From: Prochlorococcus sp. AG-402-M15
Lineage (GTDB): Bacteria > Cyanobacteriota > Cyanobacteriia > PCC-6307 > Cyanobiaceae
Reading direction: 5' to 3'
NCBI GenBank assembly: GCA_003216615.1
Contig: QCIP01000005.1
Coordinates: forward strand, 1-64,000
DNA: 64,000 bases
Within the stretch, counting starts at the first letter, position 1; each line of letters starts with the position of its first letter. Shown here piece after piece: positions 1 through 10,350 of this stretch. The notes under the pieces are model-generated. The model was given only the letters and a program-made list of their open reading frames with translations. It searched no databases and was not told the DNA's origin. Both the position numbers and the translations under genes were made by a program.

Positions 1-158
1 AATGGGAATCAAATCGTTTAGAAACTTCTAAAAGTAATGAAATATTTAGCAAAGATCAAAATTCTAATAATATAAAACTTACTGATACCCAGAAATTACC
101 ATTGCCTAATATTAAAAATTTAAGAAAGTGGATTAACAACGATAAAAAAGCAAGTTAA
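1..158 (+). CDS. C-terminal end of an unidentified gene (5' end outside window)
   Basis: A reading frame is open from the left edge, with codons starting at base 3, and stops at TAA 156-158. The visible 51 residues are polar and rich in Asn, Lys and Ser, ending in a basic tail (LRKWINNDKKAS). No motif can be named. It converges on groL, whose stop lies four bases away, so the two genes share a terminator region. Because only the tail is visible, this could also be a chance open frame; the length and strand layout make a real C-terminus somewhat more likely. Confidence 0.5.
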   Translation, partial: WESNRLETSKSNEIFSKDQNSNNIKLTDTQKLPLPNIKNLRKWINNDKKAS

Positions 159-162
159 ATTT

Positions 163-1884
163 TTACATCATTCCTGGCATACCCATGCCACCCATTCCTG
201 GCATACCCATACCACCCATTCCTGGCATACCCATACCACCCATTCCTGGCATACCCATGCCACCCATTCCTCCCATTGGATCTCCACCTGGTCCTCCAGG
301 GACTGCGGCTTCAGGCTCTGGAATGTCAGCCATCGCAACTTCTGTTGTGAGGAGCATAGCTGCAATAGATACTGAATCTTGGAGAGCTAATCTTATTACT
401 TTGGTTGGATCTAATATTCCTGAATCTTTTAAATCCTCATATTTTCCTGAATTAGCATTAAAGCCTTTGTTGAGTTTTTTAATTTCAGCGACAACTACAT
501 CACCATTAAAACCAGCATTTTTTGCTATTTGTTTGGTAGGTTCCATAAGGGCTTCTTTAACTATATTTATCCCTGTTCTTAAATCATCGGAAGATGTTTG
601 ACTTAAATTTAAAAGGTCATTTGATATTTCAATTAAAGTTTGTCCTCCTCCAGAAACAATACCCTCTTCAATAGCAGCTTTCGTAGCATTAAGGGAATCT
701 TCGATTCTCAACTTTTTATACTTCATCTCTGTTTCTGTAGCAGCTCCTACTTTGATAAGAGCTACTCCTCCGGCTAGTTTGGCTATCCTTTCATTGATTT
801 TATCCTGATCATACTCTGATTCAGTTATATTAACTTCTCTCTTTAATTTCTCTACTCGCGCTTTAACCAAATCTTTAGTGTCTTCGAAGGCAACAATTGT
901 AGTTTTATCCTTTGTGATAGTTATTTTTTTTGCTTTTCCTAAATCATTTATCGATACTTTATCAAGTGTCATTGATTTATCTTCGCTAATTAAATTAGCC
1001 CCTGTAAGAATTGCAATATCTTCAAGGGCAGCTTTTCTTCTCTCACCAAATAACGGAGCTCTTACGGAAGCTACATTTAAAACCCCACTATTCTTATTCA
1101 AAACCAGAGTGGTTAAAGCCTCTCCTTCGATATCTTCAGCAAGAATTAGCAAAGGTGAGCCTGACTTCTGAATTTCTTCAAGTATTGGAACCAGATCAAC
1201 TAAAGTTGAGATTTTTTGATCAGTTATTAATATTGTAGGGTTTTCAAGTTCACAAACTTGTCTTTCTTGGTCTGTTACGAAATATGGAGAACTATAACCT
1301 CTATCAAAAGACATTCCTTCAGTTATATCTAATTCTGTTTCTAGTGATTGAGATTCTTCAACAGTTATTACACCATCAGAAGTAACAATATCCATTGCTT
1401 TCGAAATTATAGATCCAATTTCTTCATCACCTCCAGCACTAACTGTTGCAACTTTTTGGATATCAGAATCACTTAATGAAATACTTTTGGAACTTAATTT
1501 TTCTAAAACAAAATCTAGGCCTACCTCCATACCTTTTTTTAACTCCATAGGACTTGCACCAGAAGCAATATTTTTTAATCCCTCCTGAACCATCTTCTGA
1601 GTCAAAATAGTTGCTGTTGTTGTTCCATCACCAGCACTCTCTTTTGTCTTTGATGCAACTTGTTCTATTAATTTCGCACCTAAATTAGAAATAGGGTTTT
1701 CAATCTCAATCTCTTTAGCAACAGTTGATCCATCTCTTACTATATCTGGCGAACCAAATTTTCTTTCTATTACTACGTTTTTTGCCTTCGGCCCAATAGT
1801 AACCTTTACTGCATTAGCTACGAAATTTACACCTTTTTCTAGCGCTTCTCTTGATTCATTAGAAAAACTTAACTGTTTTGCCAT
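163..1884 (-). CDS. groL: Chaperonin GroEL (60 kDa), without adjacent groES
   Basis: ATP-dependent chaperonin subunit that forms the double-ring folding chamber in the cytoplasm. The length of 573 residues is slightly above the usual 540-550 because of a long C-terminal tail. The nucleotide site GDGTTTAT (residues 85-92, with Asp86 matching E. coli Asp87) and the [11 protein letters not shown] segment holding the catalytic Asp (E. coli Asp398) are both present. The tail is a run of GGMGMPGM units encoded by a 24-bp tandem repeat. No groES lies beside it, and no CIRCE element (TTAGCACTC inverted repeat) is seen in the 130 bases upstream, so it resembles the solitary cyanobacterial GroEL copy rather than a groES-groEL operon. 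The start is ATG with no clear Shine-Dalgarno sequence. Confidence 0.97.
   Translation of the reverse strand: MAKQLSFSNESREALEKGVNFVANAVKVTIGPKAKNVVIERKFGSPDIVRDGSTVAKEIEIENPISNLGAKLIEQVASKTKESAGDGTTTATILTQKMVQEGLKNIASGASPMELKKGMEVGLDFVLEKLSSKSISLSDSDIQKVATVSAGGDEEIGSIISKAMDIVTSDGVITVEESQSLETELDITEGMSFDRGYSSPYFVTDQERQVCELENPTILITDQKISTLVDLVPILEEIQKSGSPLLILAEDIEGEALTTLVLNKNSGVLNVASVRAPLFGERRKAALEDIAILTGANLISEDKSMTLDKVSINDLGKAKKITITKDKTTIVAFEDTKDLVKARVEKLKREVNITESEYDQDKINERIAKLAGGVALIKVGAATETEMKYKKLRIEDSLNATKAAIEEGIVSGGGQTLIEISNDLLNLSQTSSDDLRTGINIVKEALMEPTKQIAKNAGFNGDVVVAEIKKLNKGFNANSGKYEDLKDSGILDPTKVIRLALQDSVSIAAMLLTTEVAMADIPEPEAAVPGGPGGDPMGGMGGMGMPGMGGMGMPGMGGMGMPGMGGMGMPGMM
170..265. repeat. 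24-bp tandem repeat encoding the GroEL C-terminal Gly-Met tail
   Basis: Four consecutive 24-bp units (170-193, 194-217, 218-241, 242-265) differ from each other at only one position (ATGCC or ATACC). They encode repeated GGMGMPGM in the minus-strand groL. Such near identity at the DNA level suggests recent slippage expansion; copy number may vary among strains. Confidence 0.9.
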
Positions 1885-2015
1885 GTTTGCCGGATCATTT
1901 ATCTTATTCTAATCTCCCATAGAATTATTTTTAAGGGATATTTAATTAAGTGGGGAAAGCCGAATTTCTTTTAATGAGACATACAAATTAATTCAAATAA
2001 GAGTATCTTTAAGAT

Positions 2016-2195
2016 ATGGATGAAACAAATAATCTTATTTTTACTCTTACCGCAATCCTCGCGATTGCTATGACACTAATATATTTTCCTTTAAGGTTTT
2101 TCTTGACTTTAACTGCTAGAGGTCGAAGACTAAAACTCTTACAAAAAATTAGAAGGTTGAGAGATGAATTGGGCCAACCTTACGAAGGTAGATAA
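2016..2195 (+). CDS. Small single-helix membrane protein of unknown function (59 aa)
   Basis: The frame starts at ATG 2016 and ends one base before the stop of the convergent fabG. The product has a short acidic N-terminus, one hydrophobic helix at about residues 8-32, then a strongly basic tail (TARGRRLKLLQKIRRLRDE). By the positive-inside rule the tail should face the cytoplasm or stroma side. I do not recognise the family. It fits the many small membrane proteins of picocyanobacteria, and the charge pattern and exact packing against fabG argue for a real gene. Confidence 0.7.
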   Translation: MDETNNLIFTLTAILAIAMTLIYFPLRFFLTLTARGRRLKLLQKIRRLRDELGQPYEGR

Positions 2196-2945
2196 TTAAA
2201 TACTCATACCACCGTCAATACTTATTGTTTGTCCTGTAATGTAACTTCCAGCATTACTTGAAACTAAGAATGAAACTAAGTTTGCAATTTGAGAACAACT
2301 TCCTAATTTCCCTAAAGGAATAACTTTAAGAATATCTTCAGTATTAAGTTTTTCAGTCATCTCTGTTTCTATAAAGCCTGGAGCTATTGCATTTACGTTT
2401 ATACCTCTTGAAGCAAATTCTTTAGCGCAAGTTTTGGTTAATCCAATAACTCCAGCTTTGGCTGCAGAATAATTTGCTTGACCGGGATTACCAATTAATC
2501 CAACAACAGATGAAATATTTACGATACTACCACTTCTTTTTTTCATCATAAATTTTGAAGCATATTTTGTACAGAGAAAAACACCTTTTAAGTTTGTATT
2601 TAATACGTCATCCCATTGTTCCGATTTCATTCTCATCAATAGTCCATCTCTAGTGATACCAGCATTATTAATAAGGATATCAATAGAGCCATTAATTTTT
2701 ATGATTTCTTCAAAAGCTGAACTGACAGAATCCTCTTTTGATACATCAAATTTTAATTTATGAGCTTTACCTCCCGAATTTTTTATTGAATGTACAACTT
2801 CTTCAGCTTTTTTATCGGATGAAGAGTAATTAATAAAAACTTCTGCACCTAATCGACTTAGTTCTAAAGCAATTTCTTTACCAATTCCTCTGCTAGCTCC
2901 AGTGATTAAAGCAACTTTGCCTGATAATGAATCTTTATTGGACAT
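2196..2945 (-). CDS. fabG: 3-oxoacyl-[acyl-carrier-protein] reductase FabG
   Basis: NADPH-dependent reduction of 3-ketoacyl-ACP in type II fatty acid synthesis, cytoplasmic. Classical short-chain dehydrogenase of 249 residues with the cofactor motif TGASRGIG (15-22), NNAG (93-96), and the catalytic set Ser146, Tyr159 and Lys163 (YSAAK) in normal spacing. The C-terminus GQTISIDGGMSI is typical of FabG and helps separate it from other dehydrogenases of the same fold. It starts at ATG 2945 and is divergent from ispD, the two starts being 92 bases apart. Confidence 0.95.
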   Translation of the reverse strand: MSNKDSLSGKVALITGASRGIGKEIALELSRLGAEVFINYSSSDKKAEEVVHSIKNSGGKAHKLKFDVSKEDSVSSAFEEIIKINGSIDILINNAGITRDGLLMRMKSEQWDDVLNTNLKGVFLCTKYASKFMMKKRSGSIVNISSVVGLIGNPGQANYSAAKAGVIGLTKTCAKEFASRGINVNAIAPGFIETEMTEKLNTEDILKVIPLGKLGSCSQIANLVSFLVSSNAGSYITGQTISIDGGMSI

Positions 2946-3037
2946 TATGAAATTTTATAATTTTCAATCGTAGTACTATTTGTGTAAAGATATTACTTTT
3001 ATTTATAATTGTCTAGAAAGTATTAAGACCTTTTATC

Positions 3038-3709
3038 GTGCACTTTTTAATACCAGCTGCAGGGAGTGGTAGCAGAATGAAAGCTGGAAAAAATAAATTA
3101 CTTATTGATTTAGAGGGAGAGTCTTTGATTTATTGGACACTTAAATCTGTATTTTCTGCAAGCTCAATAAATTGGGTTGGAATAATTGGGCAACCGAAAG
3201 ATAAAGAATTATTATTAAACTCAGCAAAGGATTTTGCCGATAAAGTTCATTGGATTAATGGTGGTGAAACCAGGCAACAGTCAGTTTTTAATGGTTTAAA
3301 AGCGCTGCCAAAAGATTCTGAAAAAGTCTTAATACATGATGGTGCTAGATGTCTAATTAATCCTGAATTGATAGACCAATGCGCAAGGCAATTAGATGAA
3401 AATGAAGCTGTTATTTTGGCTACTAAGGTAACTGACACAATAAAGATTGTTGATAGTGAAGGTTTTATTAAAGAAACACCAGATAGAAATTATTTGTGGG
3501 CAGCGCAAACTCCTCAGGGCTTTTTAGTAACTAGATTAAAAAAAGCTCATACCATGGCAATTGATAAAAACTGGAAAGTCACAGATGATGCCTCACTATT
3601 CGAAATGCTTAATTGGAAAGTAAAGATTATTGAAGGAACTTATTCAAATATAAAAATTACATCCCCTATAGATTTGAAAATGGCAAAACTTTTCTTGAAG
3701 AACTCCTAG
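3038..3709 (+). CDS. ispD: 2-C-methyl-D-erythritol 4-phosphate cytidylyltransferase IspD
   Basis: Transfers CMP from CTP to methylerythritol phosphate in the MEP isoprenoid pathway, which feeds carotenoids, phytol and quinones. The 223-residue protein carries the nucleotide-binding PAAGSGSRM motif at residues 6-14, GGETRQQS in the middle, the HDGAR metal/substrate motif and the conserved TDDASLFE segment near the C-terminus. The start is GTG 3038 because the PAAGSGSRM motif begins only five residues later, as is usual in the family. It ends immediately before the convergent LD-carboxypeptidase gene. Confidence 0.95.
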   Translation: MHFLIPAAGSGSRMKAGKNKLLIDLEGESLIYWTLKSVFSASSINWVGIIGQPKDKELLLNSAKDFADKVHWINGGETRQQSVFNGLKALPKDSEKVLIHDGARCLINPELIDQCARQLDENEAVILATKVTDTIKIVDSEGFIKETPDRNYLWAAQTPQGFLVTRLKKAHTMAIDKNWKVTDDASLFEMLNWKVKIIEGTYSNIKITSPIDLKMAKLFLKNS

Positions 3710-4579
3710 TTAAAAAGGTTTATCGATACTAAGAATGCCGTTATTACCATTTAAGGTTGCTTCATGCCCTAACGGGATGCATGCATTCCCTGATATGTGG
3801 CCTATGGGGAGGTCAAAAAGAATAGGAAAATCAAACTCTTGGAGTCTTTCAATAATGCAGTTTTTTAGTAAATCTTTCCATTTAAGGTCGCAGGAATCAT
3901 TAGAAAAACTTCCGAATCCAATACCCGCAATTTCAGTAAGTGTTTTAGTCATCCTGAGGTAAGTCAACATACGATCAATTTTATAAATATCTTCATTAAT
4001 ATCTTCAAAAATTATTATTTTCCCTTTGCAATTTGGAAAGTGATTAGTACCAATTAAAAAAGTAGCAATAGTTAAGTTAGAAACTATAATTTCTCCTTTA
4101 GCTTTCCCACCTCTTAAAGGAATTCCTCTTATGTCCTCAACATATCCCTCAAAAAGTAAATTTCTTAATCTCTCAAGACTCCACTCTGGCTCTTTGAAGA
4201 GGCCTGTAACCATGGGCCCATGAATAGAACCTATAAATCCTTGAGAATATTTAGATAGTAATAAAGAACATGTATCTGAGAATCCAAGCATTAAACCATT
4301 CTGCCAAGAAGGTTCTTTTTCTAATAGTCTTGCTGAACCCCAGCCTCCTTTTGCAAAAATGATTAGCTTACTATTTTGTGACTTTTCCAGTTCTTCAAAT
4401 CTAGTTGGATCATCACCTGCAAAATAACCAAATTTTTTTGATAGAGAATTATTTTCATTAATTTCCAAGCCCCAGTTTTTTAAGATTTCTATGCCTTTTT
4501 GGAAATTTTCTTCTTCATCAATAAAGGAGCCTGGGGCTAAAATATCTATTAGATCACCTTTTTTTAATCTAAAATCCAT
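3710..4579 (-). CDS. LD-carboxypeptidase (muramoyltetrapeptide carboxypeptidase, S66 family)
   Basis: Predicted cytoplasmic serine peptidase that removes the terminal D-Ala from murein tetrapeptides during peptidoglycan recycling. The 289 residues are the normal S66 length. Visible family features are the N-terminal GDLIDILAPGS strand, the KGGWGSARLL segment at 78-87, the nucleophile motif GFSD (Ser101), the IHGPMVTGL stretch, and a C-terminal GHISGNACIPLGHEA region that should supply the catalytic His. The gene lies 10 bases downstream of ubiA on the same strand and is probably cotranscribed with it. Confidence 0.88.
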   Translation of the reverse strand: MDFRLKKGDLIDILAPGSFIDEEENFQKGIEILKNWGLEINENNSLSKKFGYFAGDDPTRFEELEKSQNSKLIIFAKGGWGSARLLEKEPSWQNGLMLGFSDTCSLLLSKYSQGFIGSIHGPMVTGLFKEPEWSLERLRNLLFEGYVEDIRGIPLRGGKAKGEIIVSNLTIATFLIGTNHFPNCKGKIIIFEDINEDIYKIDRMLTYLRMTKTLTEIAGIGFGSFSNDSCDLKWKDLLKNCIIERLQEFDFPILFDLPIGHISGNACIPLGHEATLNGNNGILSIDKPF

Positions 4580-4589
4580 ATTTTAAAAT

Positions 4590-5498
4590 TTATGAGGCAA
4601 TAATAATTCCTAATAAAAGGACTCCGCCATAAATTGATTGATTTTTGAAGTGATTCCCAATATTTTTTATTGATTGCTTTTCCTCAGGAAATACCTTTAG
4701 TATATCTCTCTGCATTAAGATTGACGTTGTAAGCCAAATTGGCCAAAAAATAAAACCCATTTGATTAATAAATCCGCATAACGCGAGAAAACTAGAAGTT
4801 AAAAAATAACAAATTTGAATAGTTATTCTTGTATTTTTCTGGAGGTTAACAGCGGAACTATTTATTCCAATTTTGACATCATATTTTTTATCTGCTAAAG
4901 CATAAATCGTATCAAAGCCAAAAGTCCAAAAAATGGTAGCTAGCCAGCAAAACAATAAAACAATACTATTCAAATTGCCTTCATTAGCGGCCCAGGGAAT
5001 TAAGACAGCAAAACCCCAGCATATGGATAAGATTAATTGAGGATATTTAAACCATCTTTTGGCAGAAGGATAAATTAAAATAATAGGTAAGGCTAAAAAA
5101 GCAAGAGAAATGGAAATGATCCTTCCAGGTTGAGGTAGTGACAAAGTTATAAAGAAACTACATAAAATTAAAAAGAAAAGAATTGAATAAGCCGTTTTAA
5201 GAGAGATTTTATTTGCAGCTAGAGGTCTATTTTTTGTCCTAAAAACTCTTTGATCAATTTTTTTGTCCCAAATATCATTAACCACGCAGCCTAATCCACT
5301 TACTAGTAGTCCTCCCAGGGTTATTCTTAACAACATTAAAAATGTTGGATTAGCATCTGGGGTTAAATATAAACTCCATCCAGCAGGAATAAGTAAGATC
5401 ATTCTTCCAGTCGGCTTATTCCACCTTAATAATTCAAAAAAAGTACTTAATTTAATTTGTTGATTTTTATTTTGCATATAACCTATTGTATATTTCAT
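4590..5498 (-). CDS. ubiA: 4-hydroxybenzoate polyprenyltransferase (UbiA family), plastoquinone pathway
   Basis: Integral membrane prenyltransferase that attaches a polyprenyl chain to 4-hydroxybenzoate; in cyanobacteria the product leads to plastoquinone. Both Asp-rich Mg-diphosphate motifs are present: NDIWDKKID at 74-82 and DTIYALADKKYD in the second half, separated and followed by hydrophobic helices (about 8 in total). At 302 residues it has family length. ATG 5498 is used here, but the ATG seven codons later (5477) is equally possible. It is divergent from ppx across about 100 AT-rich bases. Confidence 0.92.
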   Translation of the reverse strand: MKYTIGYMQNKNQQIKLSTFFELLRWNKPTGRMILLIPAGWSLYLTPDANPTFLMLLRITLGGLLVSGLGCVVNDIWDKKIDQRVFRTKNRPLAANKISLKTAYSILFFLILCSFFITLSLPQPGRIISISLAFLALPIILIYPSAKRWFKYPQLILSICWGFAVLIPWAANEGNLNSIVLLFCWLATIFWTFGFDTIYALADKKYDVKIGINSSAVNLQKNTRITIQICYFLTSSFLALCGFINQMGFIFWPIWLTTSILMQRDILKVFPEEKQSIKNIGNHFKNQSIYGGVLLLGIIIAS

Positions 5499-5601
5499 AA
5501 CTTTAAATAATCTTACTAGGATTAAATGATTTCTATTATTTAATAATCAATCTTGGGTATATTTATTAATGGATTAAAGATATCTGCATCTTATAAAAAA
5601 A

Positions 5602-7197
5602 ATGATTCAGGAACAAGATTTAAGATATTTTCAAGAAAAGCAAATTTTAGTAGCTTCGATAGATATTGGAACTAACTCTACACATCTCTTGGTAGCAGAA
5701 ATTAATCTAGAATTAAAATCATTTTCAATAAAATTCACTGATAAATCAACCACTCGTCTTGGAGAAAGAGATGAGTTGGGAAACCTTACTGAAGAATCAA
5801 TACAAAGAGCATTAGTTACTCTTAAGCGATTTAAGGAATATTGTAAAAGTAATGGAGTAAAACAAATAGTAACAGCAGCAACAAGTGCAGTTAGGGAAGC
5901 TCCAAACGGTCAAGATTTTATTAGAAGAGTTCTCGATGAAACTGATATTCAAATAGAAATGATAAGTGGTTCTGAGGAAGCCAGATTAATTTACCTTGGT
6001 GTTCTTTCTGGGATGGCTTTTGAAGATCAGTCTTATGTAATCATAGATATTGGAGGAGGATCTACTGAATTAATACTTGCAGATAAAAAAGATGCAATAG
6101 CTCTTACCAGTTCGAGAATTGGTGCGGTAAGACTTAAAAATGATTTTTTCAATAAAGAGTCTATAAATTCAGAAAGATCGAGTTTTCTAACAACTTTTAT
6201 TAAAGGATCTTTAGAGCCATCCGTTCGAAAAATAAAGAGTAGATCTAAGGGAGATAAGCCTTTATCTATGATTGCAACAAGTGGGACTGCAACCTCATTA
6301 GGAAATTTGATTTTAGATGATTTAGGAGAATCTAAACAAAAGTTGCATGGTTATAAATTTAAAAGGGAAAATTTAAAGAATGTATTAGAAAAACTAATAA
6401 AATTGCCAGTTTCGGAAATCAAGAAAATACCTTCATTAAGTGAGAGAAGAGCAGAAATAATTATTCCAGGCGCATTGATATTAAACACCGCAATGGAGAT
6501 GTTGAACTTTAATGAATTAATAATAAGTGAGAGGGCACTTCGAGAGGGTTTAGTTGTTGATTGGATGCTTCGTAAAGGGATAATAAAAAACGAGTTAAAT
6601 ATTCAAAGCAATATTAGAAAAACAACTATAGTTCATCAGGCCAGAAAGTTTGGAGTAGATAATACAAGAGCTGAGAAAGTTGTCGATATTGCCTTTCAAA
6701 TCTATGATCAGACTAAAAATATCTTTTATAGCGATAATGACCCTAAAGCTAAAGAACTTCTTTGGGCAGCTTCTAATCTTTATAATTGTGGGAGATACGT
6801 AAATGTTGGTTCATATCACAAACACTCTTGGTACTTAATAAAAAATTGTGAGTTGTTGGGATATTCTGAAGCAGAAACAAATATTATTGCTTCGATCGCT
6901 AGATACCATAGAAAGACTCTACCCAAGAAAAGACATGAATCTTGGCAAAATTTAATATCCAAAGAAGATAAAAAATTAGTTCTTGAAATGTCATTAATTC
7001 TGAGACTAGCAGCATCTCTTGATCAAAGACCTGACAATGTAATCTCCGCAGTTCAAATAAAATTGCAGGAAAATATTCTTACATTTGAACTTTTACCTTT
7101 AAATAGAAACTATGACCTTCTTCTTGAAAAATGGAACTTAGGATTATGCCGTAATGTAATAAAAGAACTAAAGAATTTGGATTTAAAAGTTATTTAG
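5602..7197 (+). CDS. ppx: Exopolyphosphatase (Ppx/GppA family)
   Basis: Hydrolyses inorganic polyphosphate, or possibly pppGpp, in the cytoplasm. The 531-residue protein has the ASKHA phosphate-binding loops DIGTNSTHLLVAE near the N-terminus and IDIGGGSTELI at about residue 149, the LSERRAEIIIPGALIL segment typical of Ppx/GppA, and a C-terminal HD-like helical domain with HKHSWYLIKN and ARYHRK motifs. This full-length two-part architecture is that of E. coli-type Ppx. Its 3' end overlaps the convergent RodZ-like gene by 8 bases. Confidence 0.92.
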   Translation: MIQEQDLRYFQEKQILVASIDIGTNSTHLLVAEINLELKSFSIKFTDKSTTRLGERDELGNLTEESIQRALVTLKRFKEYCKSNGVKQIVTAATSAVREAPNGQDFIRRVLDETDIQIEMISGSEEARLIYLGVLSGMAFEDQSYVIIDIGGGSTELILADKKDAIALTSSRIGAVRLKNDFFNKESINSERSSFLTTFIKGSLEPSVRKIKSRSKGDKPLSMIATSGTATSLGNLILDDLGESKQKLHGYKFKRENLKNVLEKLIKLPVSEIKKIPSLSERRAEIIIPGALILNTAMEMLNFNELIISERALREGLVVDWMLRKGIIKNELNIQSNIRKTTIVHQARKFGVDNTRAEKVVDIAFQIYDQTKNIFYSDNDPKAKELLWAASNLYNCGRYVNVGSYHKHSWYLIKNCELLGYSEAETNIIASIARYHRKTLPKKRHESWQNLISKEDKKLVLEMSLILRLAASLDQRPDNVISAVQIKLQENILTFELLPLNRNYDLLLEKWNLGLCRNVIKELKNLDLKVI

Positions 7198-7777
7198 TTT
7201 TTTTAATAAGTTCTTGTTTTGGAGTTTGATTTTGAGAAGAATCTGAAAATAAATTGAAAATTAAGGAAGAGGCGATTAGTCCCAGAAAGCCTGAAATTAA
7301 AATAAATATTAGAAACCCTAGTGGATTAAGATTCTTAGCTTGTCTAGATTTATAATTATTTTTGGAAACTTCTTCAACTATTTCTTCAATTTTCACTTCT
7401 TTCCTCTCTGTCTTGAATTGATCCATTATAAATTCTGTATCAAGTTTGAGCTTCTGTGAAATCCTTCTAATCATTGCTTTGATAAATACTTTTTCAGGTA
7501 GCTTTTCTTCATTTCCTTCTTCTATAGCTTCAAGTTGATGAGCTCCGATTTTTAAATTAGAAGCCAATTCTTCAATAGATTGATTTCTACTTAACCTAGC
7601 CTCTTTAATGAAATTTCCAATTCTCTTTAAAGAGGAATCATCTCCTTTATTGTTGTTTTCCGAAACAGATTTTATTTCTTTCAAAGCAAATAAATTTTTA
7701 CTAATTATAGTAATTAATATTTTTCTATCAACTTTAAGGTTATTTATTCCTAAAAAGATGTCTATAAGATGGATCAT
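7190..7777 (-). CDS. RodZ-like helix-turn-helix membrane protein
   Basis: The protein has an N-terminal HTH of the RodZ/HTH_25 type (IGNFIKEARLSRNQSIEELASNLKI and following) at about residues 52-100, a charged linker and one transmembrane segment near residues 153-175, with a short tail. RodZ links the MreB cytoskeleton to the envelope; here the extracytoplasmic domain is almost absent, so the role may be a minimal cytoskeletal anchor or a membrane-tethered regulator. The start is uncertain: ATG 7777 overlaps the end of cobM by 38 bases, while TTG 7684 would remove an unusual hydrophobic N-terminus and leave the HTH intact. Confidence 0.75.
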   Translation of the reverse strand: MIHLIDIFLGINNLKVDRKILITIISKNLFALKEIKSVSENNNKGDDSSLKRIGNFIKEARLSRNQSIEELASNLKIGAHQLEAIEEGNEEKLPEKVFIKAMIRRISQKLKLDTEFIMDQFKTERKEVKIEEIVEEVSKNNYKSRQAKNLNPLGFLIFILISGFLGLIASSLIFNLFSDSSQNQTPKQELIKKTK

Positions 7778-8495
7778 AAAGATTAGATCTTTTTTGAGAA
7801 TTACTAATTGCTGGGCTAATTATGTAAATGGTTGTTCTAATTAGTTTTTTCTCAATAGAAAATTTTTCCATATCTTTTAATTCTATTAATGATGTCCAAC
7901 CATCATCCCAAGATACTCTGAATCCCACAATCACTTTAGTTTCTGGAGGGTAAAACTCTAGTAGAGTCTCTTGAGACCCTTTTACATGCCTAGCACTTAG
8001 ATAAAGACATATAGAGGAATTGTGTTTCGCAAGATCTTTTAGAGATTCTTTTTCGGGCATCCCTGTTCTCCCTCCTGCTCTAGTTAAAATTATTGTTTGC
8101 GTTACGTCAGGGATGGTTAACTCAGCTTCATGATATGCTGCAGCAACTTGAAAAGCACTTACACCAGGAACAACTTCGATTTCAATTTTTTCGTCTTTTA
8201 AAATTTCGATTTGCTCTCTAATTGCTCCAAAAAGGCAAGGGTCTCCATCATGCAACCTAACAACAGTTTTCCCTGCTTGAAATTTTTCTATCATAATTGA
8301 GGTGATTTGATCTAAGTTAAGCGAACTCGTTTTTATTTTTTCAGAACCTTCTTTAGAAAAATCTAAAATCTTTTCAGGAATTAGAGAATCAGTCCAAATA
8401 ATGACATCTGCAATTTTTATCTTTTTTAATGCTTTTAAAGTTAATAATTCTGGATCGCCTGGACCAACACCAATAAAGGATATTTTATTATCCAT
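7740..8495 (-). CDS. cobM: Precorrin-4 C11-methyltransferase CobM
   Basis: SAM-dependent methylation at C-11 of the corrin ring in cobalamin synthesis. The N-terminal motif [18 protein letters not shown] is the family signature, followed by [13 protein letters not shown] and [13 protein letters not shown], the conserved loops of tetrapyrrole methylases, and ending near residue 250. ATG 8495 gives a start immediately before the signature; a GTG six codons upstream is also possible. The start overlaps the end of lgt by 8 bases, so lgt-cobM are probably one transcript. CobM fits best because the sequence between SDRs of the family (WTDSLIPEK) is typical of it. Confidence 0.9.
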   Translation of the reverse strand: MDNKISFIGVGPGDPELLTLKALKKIKIADVIIWTDSLIPEKILDFSKEGSEKIKTSSLNLDQITSIMIEKFQAGKTVVRLHDGDPCLFGAIREQIEILKDEKIEIEVVPGVSAFQVAAAYHEAELTIPDVTQTIILTRAGGRTGMPEKESLKDLAKHNSSICLYLSARHVKGSQETLLEFYPPETKVIVGFRVSWDDGWTSLIELKDMEKFSIEKKLIRTTIYIISPAISNSQKRSNLYDPSYRHLFRNK

Positions 8496-9381
8496 TCTTT
8501 CTATTTTTCCCACTATATGTTCTCAATCTTAAAAAAAATATTCCAATTAATCCAGAAGAAAATAGGAAAATACTTATAAATTGAGCCATTCTTATACCGC
8601 CATCACAGAAAGGTGGAAGTCCACCAATGCATAATGGGTCAGTTCTTAAACCTTCAATCCAGAATCTTCCAAAGCTATAACTTATTAAATAAAGACAGCT
8701 AATAAAGCCAGGTCTGAAAAAATCTGTTTTATTTTGTTTATTAAAGGTAATAATAAGGAGGATGAAAATTAAAAGATTCCACAATGACTCATAGAGAAAT
8801 GTAGGATGAAAAAATTCATAATTAAGAAACTCTAAGGGCCTATTTTGGATAGGTATAAATAATTTCCAAGGCAAATTTGTAGGAACTCCAAATGCTTCAT
8901 TATTGAAAAAATTTCCCCACCTTCCTATTGATTGTCCAAGAATAATCGAGGGTATTAATATATCTATAAAAGTTTTTAAATTAATTTTTTTTGACTTACA
9001 GAAATAGATAATAGATATTAATCCTCCAATTAGACCTCCATGGATTGCTATGCCTCCTTCCCAAACTGCAAGAAAAGAAGGTATTTGAATCATGTTATTG
9101 AATAGTTCTAAAGAAGTAAGAAAGTTCTCTCCACTATATTGCCTCCACTCAAAAATTACATAATAAGCTCTAGCTCCAATTATTGAAAAGATTATTAATG
9201 ATGGAAGTATTTCACTAATGTACTCTGGGTTAATATTTCTAGCCTTTGCTAGTTTTTTAGAGACAAATAAGCCTATTAAAACTGAAACCGAAATAAGCAA
9301 TCCATACCATCTAATAGTTATAAATCCTAAATTTAAAAAAGTTTCTCCTGGAGATTGTATAAAAGCTTGAAATATAAGCAT
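8488..9381 (-). CDS. lgt: Prolipoprotein diacylglyceryl transferase Lgt
   Basis: Membrane enzyme that moves diacylglycerol from phosphatidylglycerol to the lipobox cysteine of prolipoproteins, the first lipidation step. The 297-residue protein has about seven hydrophobic helices. Hallmarks visible are the [16 protein letters not shown] segment with its essential His, and the Lgt signature [14 protein letters not shown]. The [15 protein letters not shown] segment near the C-terminus is also conserved. The gene sits 10 bases after petA on the same strand, so it may be read from the pet promoter. Confidence 0.95.
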   Translation of the reverse strand: MLIFQAFIQSPGETFLNLGFITIRWYGLLISVSVLIGLFVSKKLAKARNINPEYISEILPSLIIFSIIGARAYYVIFEWRQYSGENFLTSLELFNNMIQIPSFLAVWEGGIAIHGGLIGGLISIIYFCKSKKINLKTFIDILIPSIILGQSIGRWGNFFNNEAFGVPTNLPWKLFIPIQNRPLEFLNYEFFHPTFLYESLWNLLIFILLIITFNKQNKTDFFRPGFISCLYLISYSFGRFWIEGLRTDPLCIGGLPPFCDGGIRMAQFISIFLFSSGLIGIFFLRLRTYSGKNRKNG

Positions 9382-9391
9382 TTAAAGAAAG

Positions 9392-10345
9392 TTAGATTCC
9401 CTCTGCTGCTTGCACTTTTTCTACTTGTTTTTTCTTTAATACTAAAAGTATTTGTGTTAGACCTACACCAATAAAGAATGCAATCAATCCAATTACTCTA
9501 TAAGAACTCTGAAGTACAACCTCAGCATCTAATTGCCCAAAGCCGCCAACATTGGGATCATTAGTAAGCGGGTCACCTGCATTAATTTTGTCTTGTGCTT
9601 TTACGATAAGTTGAGGACCAACAGGTACTGCTTCAGTAGTTATCTCACCATTCTCATTTTCTATATTGACCTTATAGCTACCATCTTCGGTTGTGTCTAT
9701 TGAATTTATAGTTCCTGAGGTGGAAGAAGTGAAAACTACATTATTGCTTTTGTCTCCAGTTGGATATACCTGACCTCTACCTCTATTGCCTCCGATATGT
9801 AACGAGTATTTTCCATAATGATATTCTTTATTAGTGGATGGATCAGGGGAAAGTACAGGAAAAACGATTTCTTTATTGGTATCGCCAGGTAAAGGTCCTA
9901 CAATGATAATATTATCTTTCTCTTCACTGTAATTAGTGAAAAACACCCCTTCTGTCTCCTCCTTAATTTCTTCGGTCCATCTTTCTTGTGGGGCAAGTTT
10001 AAAGCCATCAGGCAGCATTACAACAGCACCAACTTGTAATGGAACTTCAGAACCATCAGCCCCTATCTCTTTTAAGTCATTTTTATAGGGTATTTTGACT
10101 ACTGCTTTGAAAACACTGTCTGCTCCAACAGATTGTGGAACCTCTGCAATTGTGGGCATCTGAGCTAGATGACAATTTGCACAGACTATCTTTCCTGTGG
10201 CTTCTCTTGGGGATTCGTAGTTTTGCTGAGCCCAAAATGGATAAGCAAAAGTGATCTTTGGATAAAATACAATGCTCGAAATGAAAAGCAGAGTACAGAT
10301 AAATAAACTTGTTTTTTTCATGATTTGATTTTTAAGACCTTTCAT
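9392..10345 (-). CDS. petA: Apocytochrome f PetA
   Basis: Electron carrier of the cytochrome b6f complex, anchored in the thylakoid membrane with its heme domain in the lumen, passing electrons from the Rieske protein to plastocyanin or cytochrome c6. A signal peptide ends at ITFA before mature YPFWAQQ; the N-terminal Tyr is the axial heme ligand. CANCH (residues 55-59, mature 21-25) binds heme c. A C-terminal helix ([21 protein letters not shown]) with a basic tail is the anchor. I chose ATG 10345 (317 aa); ATG 10363, inside petC, and ATG 10321 are alternatives. Confidence 0.97.
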   Translation of the reverse strand: MKGLKNQIMKKTSLFICTLLFISSIVFYPKITFAYPFWAQQNYESPREATGKIVCANCHLAQMPTIAEVPQSVGADSVFKAVVKIPYKNDLKEIGADGSEVPLQVGAVVMLPDGFKLAPQERWTEEIKEETEGVFFTNYSEEKDNIIIVGPLPGDTNKEIVFPVLSPDPSTNKEYHYGKYSLHIGGNRGRGQVYPTGDKSNNVVFTSSTSGTINSIDTTEDGSYKVNIENENGEITTEAVPVGPQLIVKAQDKINAGDPLTNDPNVGGFGQLDAEVVLQSSYRVIGLIAFFIGVGLTQILLVLKKKQVEKVQAAEGI

Positions 10346-10350
10346 TTTTT

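Noticed and set aside
185-601. Pro-rich frame on the plus strand over groL
   Set aside because: It is the antisense of the GGM repeat and of groL; the composition is driven by the repeat.
1885-2015. CIRCE element upstream of groL
   Set aside because: Searched for TTAGCACTC and its inverted partner; neither is present.
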